A DNA stretch of 64,000 nt from Metaphire vulgaris (GCA_018105865.1 CM030834.1:1348673-1412672), one strand, 5' to 3'. Shown: positions 1 to 12,000, numbered from the stretch's first letter. Program-made: numbers and translations. Notes: generated by a model from the sequence alone, not told the origin.

Positions 1-30
1 GTAACCATCTGTAGCGGAACATCCTACCTT

Positions 31-106
31 AAACCAATTTTGGCGCCCCCCCAGCTCGGCGCCCGGGGACATCTGTACCCCCATGCACCCCCTAGATCCG
101 CCTCTG
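31..106. mobile_element. End fragment of MITE family F
   Basis: GC-rich fragment ending in CCTAGATCCGCCTCTG (91-106). The same terminus closes the complete family F copy at 51771-51786, and the GGCGCC and CCCGGGGAC blocks are shared. Only one end is present, so it is a truncated copy abutting a LINE fragment. Confidence 0.6.
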
Positions 107-112
107 CTGACA

Positions 113-475
113 AAATTAGAAAGGAGAAGAGAGAGAGAGGGGGGATTTGATTGAAACATACAAAATAATGACTGGGAAAGTAGATGTGCCATATGATCGA
201 TTCTTTACATTGGCACACTATAGCAGCACAAGAGGCCACAAATGCAAATTGTTTAAGCAGAGGGTTGGTCCAAGAAAGAAAAAACTTTTTAGTGCAAGGG
301 TTGTGGACAAATGGAACAGTTTGGACGAGGTGGGAGTGACAGTTGAAACAGTAAACGGATTCAAAGGCTATCTAGATAAACTAGGTTATTGAATGCAGAT
401 GGTTACATCAGTGGTTTTTACACAGGCTTACTTAGCCTCCTAAACAACTTAAAATCACATTATTATTTATATCTT
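113..475 (+). mobile_element. CR1-like LINE, 3' end fragment
   Basis: Encodes the last part of a non-LTR reverse transcriptase ORF (LIETYKIMTGKVDVPYDRFF ... VVDKWNSLDE ... LDKLGY, stop at 390-392). A 3' tail follows in which AGTGGTTT pairs with a degenerate AAACAACT, an inner AGGCT/AGCCT stem lies between them, and the end is AAAATCACATTATTATT. A near-identical copy lies at 25410-25775 and two more decayed copies near 31.1-31.8 kb. The 5' part is missing, as is usual for LINEs truncated during reverse transcription. Clade assignment is by resemblance only. Confidence 0.75.
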
Positions 476-479
476 AAAC

Positions 480-807
480 CAAACGAAGCCGAGCCATGCA
501 CACAGACAAACATAACCAACTGATAGTTCAGTTGCGGCCAAGGGTATTTAGCGCCCACGGTCAGGGGGCCAAAAATTAAATTGACAGGTTAAAAATCTCT
601 AATTAACAAATCACGACATTTTATTGATACAAGATGAAAACTACAGATAGACTTTTCTAGCTGTTACTGATGCGAAATATTCTATGGTGTGCTCAAAGTC
701 AGTTTTCTCAGTTTCTTCTTCTCTTTCTACGCTTAGTAGAGAACAAGATCATCGAGTTTTTGTAATTTGCTTGATTTCTGTTTTGACACTAATAAGACAA
801 ATAAACT
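480..807. other. AT-rich intergenic stretch
   Basis: No coding frame, RNA gene or recognisable element end was seen here. Confidence 0.5.
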
Positions 808-903
808 GAATGAACGAACGAACGAACGAACGAATGAATGAATGAATGAATGAATGAATGAATGAATGAATGAATGAATGAATGAATGAATGAATGAATG
901 AAG
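808..903. repeat. Tetranucleotide microsatellite (GAAC/GAAT)n
   Basis: About six GAAC units grade into about seventeen uninterrupted GAAT units. The antisense frames read as FIHS repeats and are not genes. Confidence 0.95.
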
Positions 904-1279
904 TTCCACGGCCTCCACTGAGTGACGATTAGCCTCACTTTCGATTTCATATTAATGCCAAGTTGCCAACCGTGGGGCGCTCCATCTTTCATAACTCCCT
1001 CTTGCGATTGCACGAGTATAAACATTTTAGCAAATAACCATTTGGCTTTCGATTGACGTCTTCATCAAGATTCGATCATACGTATCATACGTATTGTATT
1101 TTTAATAATAAAACCGGAATGCACATCGATATCTCTACAGCCATTGAGATTTGAGAACGCATCGTTGTCTTCCGTGTGCAATCCAAAACTATTCCAAGTA
1201 TAAGGGAGAGAATGGTAATAATCGGAGGTGAGCACTTCTTCCGTCTTCCACAAAAGAAACCCGACCTAGGTTCTGGAAG

Positions 1280-1600
1280 ATCCCCAGAGCAGTTTCACGG
1301 GCCACGGAAAAATTTTAAAATGTAATTTTTCCCGTGAAAAAGAGGGGCGATGACCTTTATTGCTTGTCAGATTTTTCGACAGGCCCTCAGCCGCGTGAAG
1401 CACGGGCCCCTAAAATTTTTGAAGATAATTAATATTATTAAAGATTATAATTTTTAGAAGTTTCTCCATTAAAAATTAAATTTTTTCTAAGTATACGATG
1501 ATAAGAATGAGATAACATTTTGCGGGTCCACCCGGACCCCCTTCAGATCGCCGGGCCCCTATGCATTATTTGCTCCCTTAGCCACTCTAGGCGACCCTGG
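1280..1600. mobile_element. MITE-like repeat, family J, copy 1
   Basis: Shares a scattered but ordered set of blocks with 10930-11275: a GATGACCT-TTGCTTGTCAG module, an AT-rich middle, GAGATAACATTTTGC, then CCCCCTTCAGATCGCCGGGCCCCT. Ends are not sharply defined and no target-site duplication was found. Confidence 0.5.
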
Positions 1601-2407
1601 ATACCCTATAGGTAGGGCCTACTTAAAGTTAATGCGCCCTCAATAGTCGAAACATTGCTGTCATTTGGATCAATATTCATTCTTCAACAATTTCTTTTCA
1701 CGACAGGTAATAAGCTTACTTATTCTTTATTTTTATTAATCACAATAATGTATATTTTGGAGCAATGGCAAATGAAATGTGGAAATATGTACAATTGTAC
1801 ATGTCTATTAGGAAGCGGAGTATTTTGGTCAAAACCGTAACTTTGCTGCAGTGCATAAATCAGGCAGGTCTATTTAAATAAATGAGGAGGAAATGTCTTC
1901 GTTTTCTAGCGTTGCATTTCTTTTGCAGTAGGCCTAGTTCTACCTTGATATCCTCCCTGTATTCGCCAAAAATTATAATATGTTGTAGAAACTGAAATTC
2001 CCTTCGCTAAGCAATTCAATATTCAATATTGGCTTTTAGTCAATTTTCGTCGATTCGGTTTTATCATTCTATTACAGTGTACATTCTATTACATTGTACA
2101 TTCTATTACACGTAAGCATACATTATTCATTGTGCATTATATTGCATTGTAGGCCTACTGTACGATGGTTTGCAAAAGAAGTTTGTTTGAAAGTTGTTGT
2201 ATAAGCTTTTCAACTGATTTAGGACAATTTTGCACTCTTAAATTTGAAAATGGCATCCGTTATTTTTATCAAGTCAGCTTTTTGTGCTAAATCGACTTCT
2301 AAAAATCTAGTTTTATAACTAAATCGATTAAATTTTTATAACATTATTGGTCAATATTTGTTAACATTTCTCTTCCAGAATATGTTTTTAAGTTTTAAAA
2401 ATCGTTT
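1601..2407. other. Intergenic, no gene seen
   Basis: AT-rich. It includes three short repeats of a CATTCTATTACA-type motif near 2070-2110. No supported coding or RNA feature. Confidence 0.4.
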
Positions 2408-2415
2408 TCTAGCAC

Positions 2416-3309
2416 CAGTGATGGGTAATTCAATTTCTAATTCTAATTAATTAGCTAATGAATTAGCTATCTGTCTAATTCTAATTCTAATCAATTACTT
2501 CCAAAATATTGCTAATTCTAATTCTAATTCTAATGAATAGCTTGCTAATTGTAATTGAAAAAAACAATTAGTTGCCTAATTAGCACACTTGCTTGTGTCA
2601 AGTGCTTTGGAACCACGATTCAAACTCAAGTGGATAGAGAGTGCTGAGGAAGGATATTTTGTTCAAGGACAAATTAAACATCAAGTAAATTCAGTCTCAA
2701 AGCAGATAAACAATACACCTTTGACATCAGCTATGGACAATGACAAATCAGTCACACCTCAAATTAAGTCCCACAACGATCTATTTGGATATATGGAAGA
2801 AACTTTGCTGACGTCAACAGAAACTGAAGAGCTCCAAAGTTACTTACGGTATATACTCCAACCAATATGAACACTAATTGTATTTATTTTTGGGAGGACA
2901 ATAAATTGAACTTCCCCTGTTTATACCAGCTACATTTGCAGCATCATATTGTACCGGCCACATCTGCTGCTATTGAAATATCATTTAGTGCAGCTGGATT
3001 TATTCTTAATGATAGGAGAAATCGATTAGATAATACTTTGTTTTAGTCACTTTTACTTGCAAAATGCAATTCTGATATACTCTAGATTACGGAGGATGAA
3101 ATTAATTTTCGCCGTTACATTAAAATGCATTGCAATTTTTATCACTGCACTTCTAATTGCTAATTCTAATTAAATTAGAAGGTATCTAATTCTAATTCTA
3201 ATTAATTGGTTGTGAAATTTTGCTAATTCTAATTCTAATTGTAATTGTAAAATTTCAACTAATTCTAATTCTAATTAATTAGATAAAAAAGGGCAATTAC
3301 CCATCACTG
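2416..3309 (+). mobile_element. Complete small hAT element with 8-bp TSD
   Basis: Both ends carry a perfect 15-bp inverted repeat CAGTGATGGGTAATT. The element is flanked by the perfect 8-bp duplication TCTAGCAC (2408-2415 and 3310-3317). This is the hAT signature: 8-bp TSD and CAGTG terminus. Inside each end lies an array of CTAATT/ATTCTAATT motifs (about 2430-2580 and 3150-3290), probably subterminal binding sites for transposase. The middle holds the C-terminal remnant of a hAT transposase. At 894 bp it is far shorter than an autonomous hAT and cannot encode a full transposase. Confidence 0.92.
2585..3075 (+). pseudogene. hAT transposase remnant (C-terminal dimerisation region)
   Basis: Reading through stops, the region encodes SSALEPRFKLKW... 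and then, after a break near 2870, FYWEDNKLNFPCLYQLHLQH followed by VPATSAAIEISFSAAGFILN and DRRNRL. The PATSA...FSAAG...RNRL pattern is the hallmark of the hAT C-terminal dimerisation domain. The catalytic RNase H-like core is absent and the frame is broken, so the gene is dead. It lies entirely inside the 2416-3309 element. Confidence 0.85.
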
Positions 3310-3317
3310 TCTAGCAC

Positions 3318-3665
3318 AAGTAAAGTATTAAATGCTACAATAAACCTACAATGTATAGGATACAATGATAAAGGTAAGTACATATAAATTGGATATTAAT
3401 TCATCATTGTTCAAAATTCAGGCAAGAATTCCGTTTCTTTGAACTTCTAAAATGCTCAGTGTTACTGTAGGGTGTTTCTCTTTAGATTCCAAAAGCAATC
3501 AGGCATCTTAACTGCATTCCAGCATCCCTGATACGTGGTCTCCATCTCCTTTATATCCTGGTGAAATCTCTCCCTTCCTCTTCGCTCATTGATCCAAGAT
3601 TTTCAGGAAACCGATCCAGACATGAGAATAAAGTAATGCATATTGATGTTCAGGTGGCATCCGAC
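3318..3665. other. Intergenic, no gene seen
   Basis: Ordinary AT-rich sequence between the hAT element and the minisatellite. Confidence 0.4.
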
Positions 3666-3666
3666 G

Positions 3667-4098
3667 TGCCATCCAGCACGCGTGCCATCCAGCACGCGTG
3701 CCATCCAGCACGCGTGCCATCCAGCACGCGTGCCATCCAGCACGAGTGCCATCCAGCACGCGTGCCATCCAGCACGGATGCCATCCAGCACGCGTGCCAT
3801 CCAGCACGAGTGCCATCCAGCACGCGTGCCATCCAGCACGGATGCCATCCAGCACGAGTGCCATCCAGCACGCGTGCCATCCAGCACGGGTGCCATCCAG
3901 CACGAGTGCCATCCAGCACGCGTGCCATCCAGCACGGGTGCCATCCAGCACGGGTGCCGTCCAGCACGTGTGCCGTCCGGCACGGGTGCCGTCCAGCACG
4001 TGTGCCGTCCGGCACGGGTGCCGTCCAGCACGAGTGCCGTCCAGCACGGGTGCCGTCCAGCACGTGTGCCGTCCGGCACGCGTGCCATCCAGCACGCG
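3667..4098. repeat. 16-bp minisatellite, about 27 copies
   Basis: Tandem GTGCCATCCAGCACGC-type unit. The left two thirds use CCATCCAGCACG; the right third switches to CCGTCCAGCACG and CCGTCCGGCACG, so variants have spread locally. Each unit begins GTGC and ends GCAC and can fold on itself. Because 16 is not a multiple of 3 and no unit makes a stop, long frames stay open on both strands. These are not treated as genes. Confidence 0.95.
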
Positions 4099-4099
4099 A

Positions 4100-5674
4100 C
4101 AAACCTGGTGTTGGTTTAATAAAATCCGCCTATGAAGCAGTCAGCATATTGGTTACAAGCTCTGCGTAGTTTCTGGTCTTATTGTTGCCAAGAAAGTTCT
4201 TCGCGACCAGAACAAAAGCCTTCCACGCTTCCAGTCCGTAGAGTTTTCAAACTCTGGAACTCCGATGATCGATCTAACGGAGTTGCGGACCATAAAACGT
4301 GCCAGCTTCATACTCCCCTCATTACGATAAAATTTCCCCAGGCCGTAGGAGTCCAGGGAAATGCAATTCTCGGCCACTGTGTTTCGGGGTGCCCATGTAG
4401 GCCTACACTGTACAGTTGGCCTATATATTGGGCAATGATTAAGTCGTTCTATAGCATGTCACGTGCTTTTCGTAAGAACTGTGAACGACTATAGTAGGCG
4501 TAGGATAGGATTACGCCGAAGTACAACGGCGAGGTAAACATTTAGACCTAATCCTAATTAAATGCCCTATAATCCAAGAATCTGGAGAGGACATTTCAGT
4601 GAAATAAACACTTAAAACGAGATTAGATGCTAATAAGTGACTTTATTCGCACTTGGCAGAGACAGACATCACAAAAATAACAGGACTACTAAAGCAAAAA
4701 TAATAAAGTAAAATCAACTACAAAAACATTAAATACAACATATCCATCTAATCTAAACTTAAACTTCTATAGTGCCACTTCATAATGCACAGAAGCATCA
4801 GTCGGTGGCATACCAAATCAAAATCGTTTAAAGATGCAGGTCAAATCCAGGTATCCGGCCGGACAAACGGGTGACAGTCTATGGTGGATAAGTCAAGTCA
4901 AAAAGATGGGGTTTTAATCTTGTTCTAAAACTATGGAATGAATCTGCAATGTGCAGTTGTGCACACGAGGCTGAGTCAATGAGTCCCAGAGTTTGGGGAC
5001 GGCCACTGAAATGGCACGTAACCCAAGAACTGTCCTAGTGTGGGAGATGGAGAGAACTATTGCAGACGAGGATCTGGTCGAGTATTTGTTTGTTTGTGCA
5101 GGCAGTTTTGAAAGAATGTAGCTAGGTTCCTTGTTATAAACTGTTTTGTCTACCTGAAGGCAGAGAGATTTTCGAGTTGTAAGTCTATCCTTCTTTAATT
5201 GTACTCGGAGGCCAGGTACTTGTACTTGAAGGCAAAGCTTGTAGAGCAGGGCTGTCTTTTGCCTGAAGGCAGATTTTAAAGTCTATCCTTCTTTAATTGG
5301 AAGGAAGCCGGTAGAGCAGGCTGTCTTTTGCCAGTGTGAGGCCTCTGACACCTGGCGGCCTGCGGGGCCCCAGCTGAATTAGATCCAGGGCCGTTCTAAG
5401 GCATAGGCAACGTAGGCTCGTATACCTAGAGCCACGCGATATATGAGGGGCCCCGACGGGGTGAAAAAGTTTTGTTTTTCTGATGTTCGAAAAAGTTGAC
5501 GAGCATAAAATGGATCATCACGTTTTTGATCTAGGCAGACAGCCAGACAATAACACTTAAATAGATTAGCACAGAATAATTAAGCAGCTACTGTTGTACT
5601 GCTGCTAAGCGCCATATATTGCGGCGAGATTTTACTTACTTACTTATTTATTTACTTATTTGCTTATTTACTTA
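4100..5674. other. Intergenic with an unclassified repeat at about 4620-5390
   Basis: No coding region is supported. The 4900-5390 part contains blocks (TCTGCAATGTGCAG, GAGTCCCAGAGTTTGGGGAC, CTGAAATGGCACGTAACCC) resembling a dispersed non-coding repeat that reappears in altered form near 11.9-12.3 kb. A partial direct duplication lies at about 5160-5340 (GGCAGAGAGATTTT / GTCTATCCTTCTTTAATTG, then TAGAGCAGGCTGTCTTTTG-like text twice). Confidence 0.4.
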
Positions 5675-5935
5675 TGGGCGGGAAGTTAGTAGAGTGGTAA
5701 CAGCGTTGGACAATGGAGCAGAAGGTCGCGGGTTCAACTCCCGCGGGAGCCCTAAGGTCGACTCAGCCTTCTTTCGCCAGATGGCGATGGCAAATGAGTA
5801 GCGGATTAATCCGCGAAGTAAATAGGCGCGCTGCAACCTTTCACCAGTCGCCTGGCTGAGGGCCTTGGTAACGGAGATCAGCGCCGCCCTATGAGCCTTG
5901 AGGTTAGCCTTGAGTGCTCGGGAAGGACTTTACTT
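5675..5935 (+). mobile_element. tRNA-derived SINE
   Basis: Begins with a tRNA-like head: an A-box-like stretch (TAGTAGAGTGGTAACAGCG, about 5687-5705) and a canonical B box GGTTCAACTCC at 5731-5741 inside a GCGGG...CCCGC stem. A tRNA-unrelated body follows, then a TTTAC/TTAC-rich tail. A second diverged copy lies at 11466-11745. The cloverleaf does not continue on the 3' side, so this is a SINE and not a tRNA gene. Confidence 0.8.
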
Positions 5936-5947
5936 TACTTTTACTTA

Positions 5948-5985
<38 letters not shown>

Positions 5986-6135
5986 TACATACATACATAC
6001 TTACATACTTACTTACCTACTCGGACTGATCTTCTGGCTTGACCTGGCTCTAATGCTATTTGGACTTGGTGCGCCATCGGCTGATGCCCTGGGCATTATG
6101 ATAGTGGCGCTATAGAAGTTGATTGATTGATACTC

Positions 6136-6230
<95 letters not shown>

Positions 6231-6232
6231 AC
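5936..6232. repeat. (TTAC)n tracts enclosing a short SINE-like segment
   Basis: Two long (ACTT)n tracts (about 5942-6020 and 6134-6232) flank a segment containing GGCGCTATAGAAGTTGATTG, a common 3' end of invertebrate SINE/LINE copies. The first tract doubles as the tail of the SINE at 5675. Confidence 0.8.
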
Positions 6233-7377
6233 CTAACCTAAGTCGATTTTTTATTGACCCGGTTGAGTGACGCCAGTATTTTCAAGTGATCACGTGATTT
6301 ATGAATATTTATTTTTCATTGCTTATTCCCGGCGTAGTTGATCATGAATATTCATCTCTTGTAAATTGCCGTTGGAATTTCTGAGGATTTTCCTCTGCAA
6401 ATGTGGTTAAAGTCTCGTATTACGGTTCAGCAGTTGTATCATTATTACGGTTTACTTGTTAATTTACAGGTAAAAGTTTCTTTAGATTGTGAAATTTAAC
6501 GATTATAACGTTCACTTTTCAAATACTGACGGTTATTTTAACATTTTAAAATTCAAACGGTGAGTTAACGTACAATGGACTCTATATAGCTCTTTAAGAT
6601 TTAATTATATATAAAAATTGAAAAAATGTGTATTTTCTCAGTTTCTCTGTGCTGTGCTATGTTACTTCAGACGTGAAGGTGACCGTGCTGACTGAAGAGT
6701 GGACGATGTCTTTAATTTTTGTATAATTTTTATATACAAATGGAAATTTTGTGGTTTATAATTTCCTTGTCACTGACTGACCGCATTTCCTTGGAATATT
6801 TAATTGGCCTTGACATTCCCATTGAAAAGAAATTCCAGATTGTCGCGCAAAGTGCATGGGCGTAGTTCAGAACTTGATTCGGTTTTTTTATTAATAGTCC
6901 AATTGTCTGGAACTTTCCTGTTCACTGCACGGGCTAGGCAGAGGAAGTAGAATTTCCATTTTAAATTTAGTTCATTCATACAATTGTATAAACCAAAAGT
7001 GAATTGAGAAACGACAATCAGCAGAGAGCTGTGACAAGAGAAGAAGCAGCAGCACTTGCCAATGACTGAACAGCATGGAAGTGCTGTGATGTGATACTCC
7101 ATGTGACGAAAATGACAGTTACGACTATGATATGCCTAGGATTGTACATCTGCAATTTCTCACAATTTTAGTTCATTTCAGCCAGAAGTAGTTAACGACA
7201 ATTAATATTTCTCAGGAATACTGAAATTCGGAAAAATGATTTGGAAAATGTCATCAGCACACCTGATAAAATCACAAAAGTATGTTGTAAAATTAAGAAA
7301 AGCTACATAAATGAGTAGTTTCCAAATATTTCCAGAAGAAAATTATGACAACGATTGTAAAATAATGCAGGTATGAC
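6233..7377. other. TRAF3: Upstream region of the TRAF gene, possible non-coding first exon
   Basis: Because the start-codon exon of the TRAF gene opens after a splice acceptor (8781-8783), at least one untranslated exon should lie upstream. A good donor, TTTACAG/GTAAAAG, follows position 6469 and would end such an exon. No promoter element could be fixed. The rest of the stretch shows no gene. Confidence 0.25.
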
Positions 7378-7691
7378 CAGTGACATAGCCAAGGGAGGTT
7401 TTGGGGGTTAAAACCCCCTTGGCTGCCGAAAACAAAATATTTTAAATGAATTTCTATGCATTTTTAATTTTGGGATGTGATTTTGTGGGTCAAAACCCCC
7501 TTGGCTACCTGGTTATACAATGTAATGGTTTAAGAGGTGACAGGTGACAACCTTTTTTGCTTGTCAGCACTTGGAAGGAAGAAATAAAGATGAGGAGATG
7601 ACCTTTTTTGCTTGTCTAGATTTTCCCAAAGTTGGTCATGGTAAAAACCAAACCCCCCTCCTCACTTCCGGAAATCCTGGCTATGCCACTG
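7378..7691. mobile_element. hAT-type MITE, family A
   Basis: Termini CAGTGACATAGCCA and TGGCTATGCCACTG form an imperfect inverted repeat. GTATGAC flanks both sides (7371-7377 and 7693-7699). The interior holds two copies of the TGACCTTTTTTGCTTGTC module and paired GGGGGTTAAAACCCCC-type blocks. Length 314 bp, no coding capacity. Confidence 0.85.
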
Positions 7692-7945
7692 TGTATGACC
7701 AACACAACATTTTTATATATAATTAATCTGTTGTGTTAATGATATTGAAAATTGTCTTCAGAGGTACTTGTAGGATATGAATATTGTTTTTTTATCTGCC
7801 TTATTCTTCATCTCACTACGCTGTTATTAGTTAAGAATTAAATCTTATGGCTATCTCTTGGAGTTTTAAAAACATTTTTGATGATTCTTGAGGATTGCAA
7901 GATTAATACGAAAATGAATTTAATTCGTAATGGAAACGCTTACAG

Positions 7946-8193
7946 CAGGTATTAAGTATTCAAATGGTAGCCCGCGGGCCAGATCCAGCCCGCCAAGTGG
8001 TGTGAAATGGCTCGCAAAAGATATTTAAACGATAAATGTTTTTCTAATATGTAATAAATATATTTTAATGTTTTGTTTTCAGCTTATCTGCTTTCTGTGA
8101 CCCATGAACTATATAATTTTCAGAAGCATATGGCCCTCAGGCACCAATCATAAAAAATGTGGCCCTCCATAAAAATTTAGTTGAATACCCCTG
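7946..8193. mobile_element. hAT-type MITE with GCCCGCGGGCCA block
   Basis: The right end TTGAATACCCCTG mirrors the left CAGGTATTAAGTATTCAA, and the inner GCCCGCGGGCCA is typical of animal hAT non-autonomous elements. The flanking duplication is too decayed to be sure of (GCTTACAG versus GCATGAAG). Confidence 0.5.
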
Positions 8194-8529
8194 GCATGAA
8201 GGAACTGTACATAAGTAATTAGAAAACTTAAAATTCTTTCACTGTGAATAACCATGCTGTTTTCAAGAAGATAATGAGCTGTGACTGTTGATCAGATATG
8301 AAGAGGATTGACTTTACCAAGACTAGGATGATAAGTTCTCTTTAAAATGATGATGCAATTAGAGTAATGAGTGTGGTTTTAGTTATTAGTCCATTGTTTC
8401 ACAGAAAACTAATTAAGGCTGTTGAAAATTGGCTTTAAATTCTGGGAGAAAAATTTGATAGATATTGAAGGCACATTCCAGTTAATAGATGAAGAAAATT
8501 TAATGCTGAGCAAAAATAATGATTTCTTT

Positions 8530-8610
8530 TTAACACTTTGACCCCCAGCAATCCCTATAACCAATAGATTATGAAGCCAAAATATCAGGCTTATGGATCT
8601 AAAGGGTTAA
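8530..8610. mobile_element. TTAA-bounded mini-element, copy 1
   Basis: 81 bp, starting TTAACACTTTG and ending AAAGGGTTAA. It is homologous along its length to 12507-12585. TTAA at both ends with a short CCCTTTG/CAAAGGG inverted repeat is what a tiny piggyBac-type derivative would look like. Confidence 0.6.
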
Positions 8611-8783
8611 CATTTGATCCCCTGCTTCATAAAGGTACAGGTCTGGAAAAATTCTGCCTTTAAATTTTTAAAATTGTAAAGAGTTCATTTGTGAATTTAT
8701 TTGAACTGTTGTTGCTGCATAATGTTTCTTCTTCGTTAAATTTAAAACTTTTAGAAACATGATTTCTTTCTGCTTTCTTTCAG

Positions 8784-8817
8784 CTTAATGAATTGGCGTG
8801 TTTGAGACGGTGAAAGG
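8784..8817 (+). other. TRAF3: TRAF 5' untranslated segment
   Basis: A pyrimidine-rich acceptor (TGCTTTCTTTCAG, ending 8783) precedes this 34-nt leader, which contains an in-frame TGA (8806-8808) upstream of the ATG at 8818. That supports 8818 as the true start. At least one further non-coding exon must lie upstream. Confidence 0.6.
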
Positions 8818-9075
8818 ATGGCATCACTAGGCTCAAGCATCACTCATGACAGTTTAGAGACTTTAGGAAATTCATCGCTACCGGAATTTGTTAATTTCGA
8901 TCAGAAACTCAGCTGCTTGTCGTGTAAAAAGCTTCTGTCTGAACCGATGCAATTACCGTGCGGACATAGACTGTGTAAAGACTGTTGCAATCAATTAACA
9001 ATGCAATCGGCAGTCGGTACGGAATTACAGTGTCCGTCTCAAGAAGAGGACTGCGATACATTCTGCTCAAGCAAT
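8818..9075 (+). CDS. TRAF3: TRAF coding exon 1: start and RING finger
   Basis: 86 residues. The RING ligands run C33-x2-C36, C48-x-H50, C53-x2-C56, C72 and then an acidic CPSQEEDCD segment in place of the usual CPxC or CPxD. The ATG is preceded by a splice acceptor and an upstream stop. The donor AAT/GTTAGC is weak but is the only one that joins in phase 0 to exon 2. Confidence 0.85.
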
Positions 9076-12000
9076 GTTAGCATGTACAATTGTACATTGT
9101 ACATCAAGTATAATTAAATTACGTTTAATAGACCGCTTTATATCTGAATTATATATTTGATGGCTCTAAGTTATTTGTATTCATGTTTAACCATTGTTAA
9201 TGTAATGTAGAAATCTCAGTTTCTGTAGCGCTTGTGAAAGCTTAATTCCTACAAATTAGCTTTTTCTCCAGCTCTTTTTCTCATCCACAATCCATTTCTG
9301 TCCTGTTCTGTGTTACTGTCACCAACTGGTTATTGTACATGTTTTGATATTTATAATTGTGTGCGGCTGCTTTGTCAGGCATTTATTATTGTTGGTATTA
9401 TTGTTAGTCATGTATAGCCAGAGAATTCAACAGAATTCTGTCAATGCCTTAGCAATTGCCTAAAATCCACTGTCAGCAGTTGTCTAAGTTGAGATAATTT
9501 TATTGGTTTGGTTATTTGACTAGAAGTCTGTTCAGAATCTATCAATGCTTTGATGTTTTATTCAGATATACCCTGACTATTCAGCGCAGAGAGAGATCCG
9601 TCAGTTAGCTGTCTTCTGCTCTTACAAAATTTATGGCTGTCCAGAAACAATGCCATGGCACAAGCTTAAGGTTGGTGTTTGAAGTTTAAGGGTAATTAAT
9701 GCCATTGCATTGTCCAAGGTTCATGGAAATTGAGGTCATAGAGGTTATGGGTCAAGGGAGCTCTTAAATGGGATTACCTACTTACTTTCTTACTTACTTA
9801 CTTACTTCACCTGAAATGTTTGCTAAAGACCTAAAAATGTATTTGTTCACCATATCGTATAGTTGACTGTTGACTGTACAGCATTTTTGGTTTTGGCTGA
9901 TGGCCATGTTACAGCGCTTCACAAATCGTCGAATAAGAATAATAAATGTGAACCTTTATCTCTGATTTTACCTCTTAAGTTACTCCGCCAATCTATGAAT
10001 CTATAAAAGGGGTAAGATTTTTGTAGAATCTCAGATTTCTACATGTAGAAATCGCATGAGAGTATTGTGTATTTTTGTAGAGGCATACCGAACAATGCAA
10101 GTTTAAAAGCAGAATCTGTAATCATTGTCGAAAAGAAATTCCTGCAGAATCATATCAGGTAAGTTGCTGTAGAACGTTCTGAATAGCTGGTATAATCCTG
10201 AGTTTTCTTTTGCGGGAAAACTTTTCTTACCAGCGGAATAACACAATTTGTAGATTATATTTTGATCTTTGTTTGAGTAAATTCTGAACTGTGACAATTA
10301 GCGACGACAGCCATCAGCACGCAGAATAAATGTAGTTGAGTTAACAGTTAATTTATGGTTATTTTGACCGATTTGAAATTAAATGTATTGCCTATAGGGC
10401 TTCCATTGACTCATATGATCAATTGTCAAGAGTAAAGCATTGAATTCATTTCCTCAGTGGCGTCGTGAGGGGCATGCGGGGTGGGTGGGTGCGGACGCAC
10501 CAGGTGACACCACCTAGGGGTGACACCAAACAAGGATGACCTTATTTTTTTCTGCTTGTCACAGTATCTGAGAAGGAAAACTAAACAAATATAAGGATGA
10601 CCTTTTTGTTTTGCTTGTCACAGCATTTGAGAAGGAAAAAAATAGGGAAGATTTAGAAGAGGTCCCAAATCTAAATGGGTGACACCACGATTTTACCTCA
10701 CTGGGTGACACCAACCATAGCGATGCCTCTGCATTTCCTTCTTATCCAAACTCTGAATTTCTTGAACTTTTCTGATGAATTAAGTGCTATGTGTTTTTAC
10801 ATAGATATATTCTTTATTCGTGGGGTTTTTCTTTCAATATTAACAACATTTATGTTTCGTTTTGAATTTACAGTTTTTCATGAAATGTAGACATAATTAT
10901 GGAACCTTATCACATAAGTATTCAACTGTTTTGGTGCTCAGCCCCAGACCCATCAAGAGAAATGCCAGGCCCCTAGGCAGAGCAGTCACAGAGTCACAAA
11001 GTTTGAAAACTTATATTTTTAAAAAGTTTTACCTCAAAAAATTCTAAAGCTTTCCAAAAAATATACAGATGAAGTGTGAAAAAGTGGTTATGACCTGTTT
11101 TTGCTTTGTCATGCCTTTTACAGGGTCCCTCCCAACCACCTTCAGCATGTTCATAATAATGAATAGTATTGCATGAGATAACATTTTGCTGACCAGCCCA
11201 GTCCCCCTACAGATTGCCAGGCCCTTGGGCATTTGCCCTCCCCCGTCCTCTTTCAGCAGGCCTGCTTAGCCCTTGAACTTTTTTAGCTAGAGCTTGCTCT
11301 ATTGTAGGTGCATTTGGATTAATTGCTGTCATAATATGCATTATGGTGGTTTTAAAAATGAAATTGATAACACTAGTTTGGAATTGTAACATAAGGAGGC
11401 ATATTATACCTGTCAGCTGATATTCTACCATCCTTAAATTAACAATGCATAGGCCTGTCTACAGGCTGAAGTGGTTATATGCTGGGCAGGCACACTGATG
11501 GAACGGGTTCAACTCCCTTAGGAGCCCCTAAGGTTGATTCAGCCTACTCACTAGAGGGCGGTTATAACATCATATTTAGGAGCAGCATTTGCTGTGAAGT
11601 AAAGCGCAGGTTTAGACATTTGGCTGGCAACCTACTCTACTCTAGGTTAATGGCATATGTCACCGATGTCGCTTTATGCCTAAGAGACCAGAGATCAGCA
11701 CCGCCTCAATGCTCGAATCTGGTCATGGGAAAACTTTATTTTTATTATTATTATTATTATTGACAATTTATTATTATTATTATTATAAATTAGACAAGAG
11801 ACAATTTATATAACACATGGTAAATAGGTGGTCTTAAAAATGAAAAGTCCAAAGACAAGTTTGAGTCCAGTAGTGAGTTCCACAGTACTAGACTGCCCCG
11901 TGTGACTGACCTGTCCCTTGACTTTACCTACATGTAATGTAATGTAACAAAATATTTGTATAGCGCCTCTTCTGAAAGATCACTCAGAAGCGCTCCCACA

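Noticed and set aside
3561..4169. Long proline/serine-rich open frames on both strands over the minisatellite
   Set aside because: All are translations of a 16-bp tandem repeat that happens to lack stops. No start context, domain or frame preference.
5675..5760. tRNA gene (A box and B box present)
   Set aside because: Only the head is tRNA-like. There is no complete cloverleaf, and the same head with a shared body recurs at 11466, so it is a SINE.
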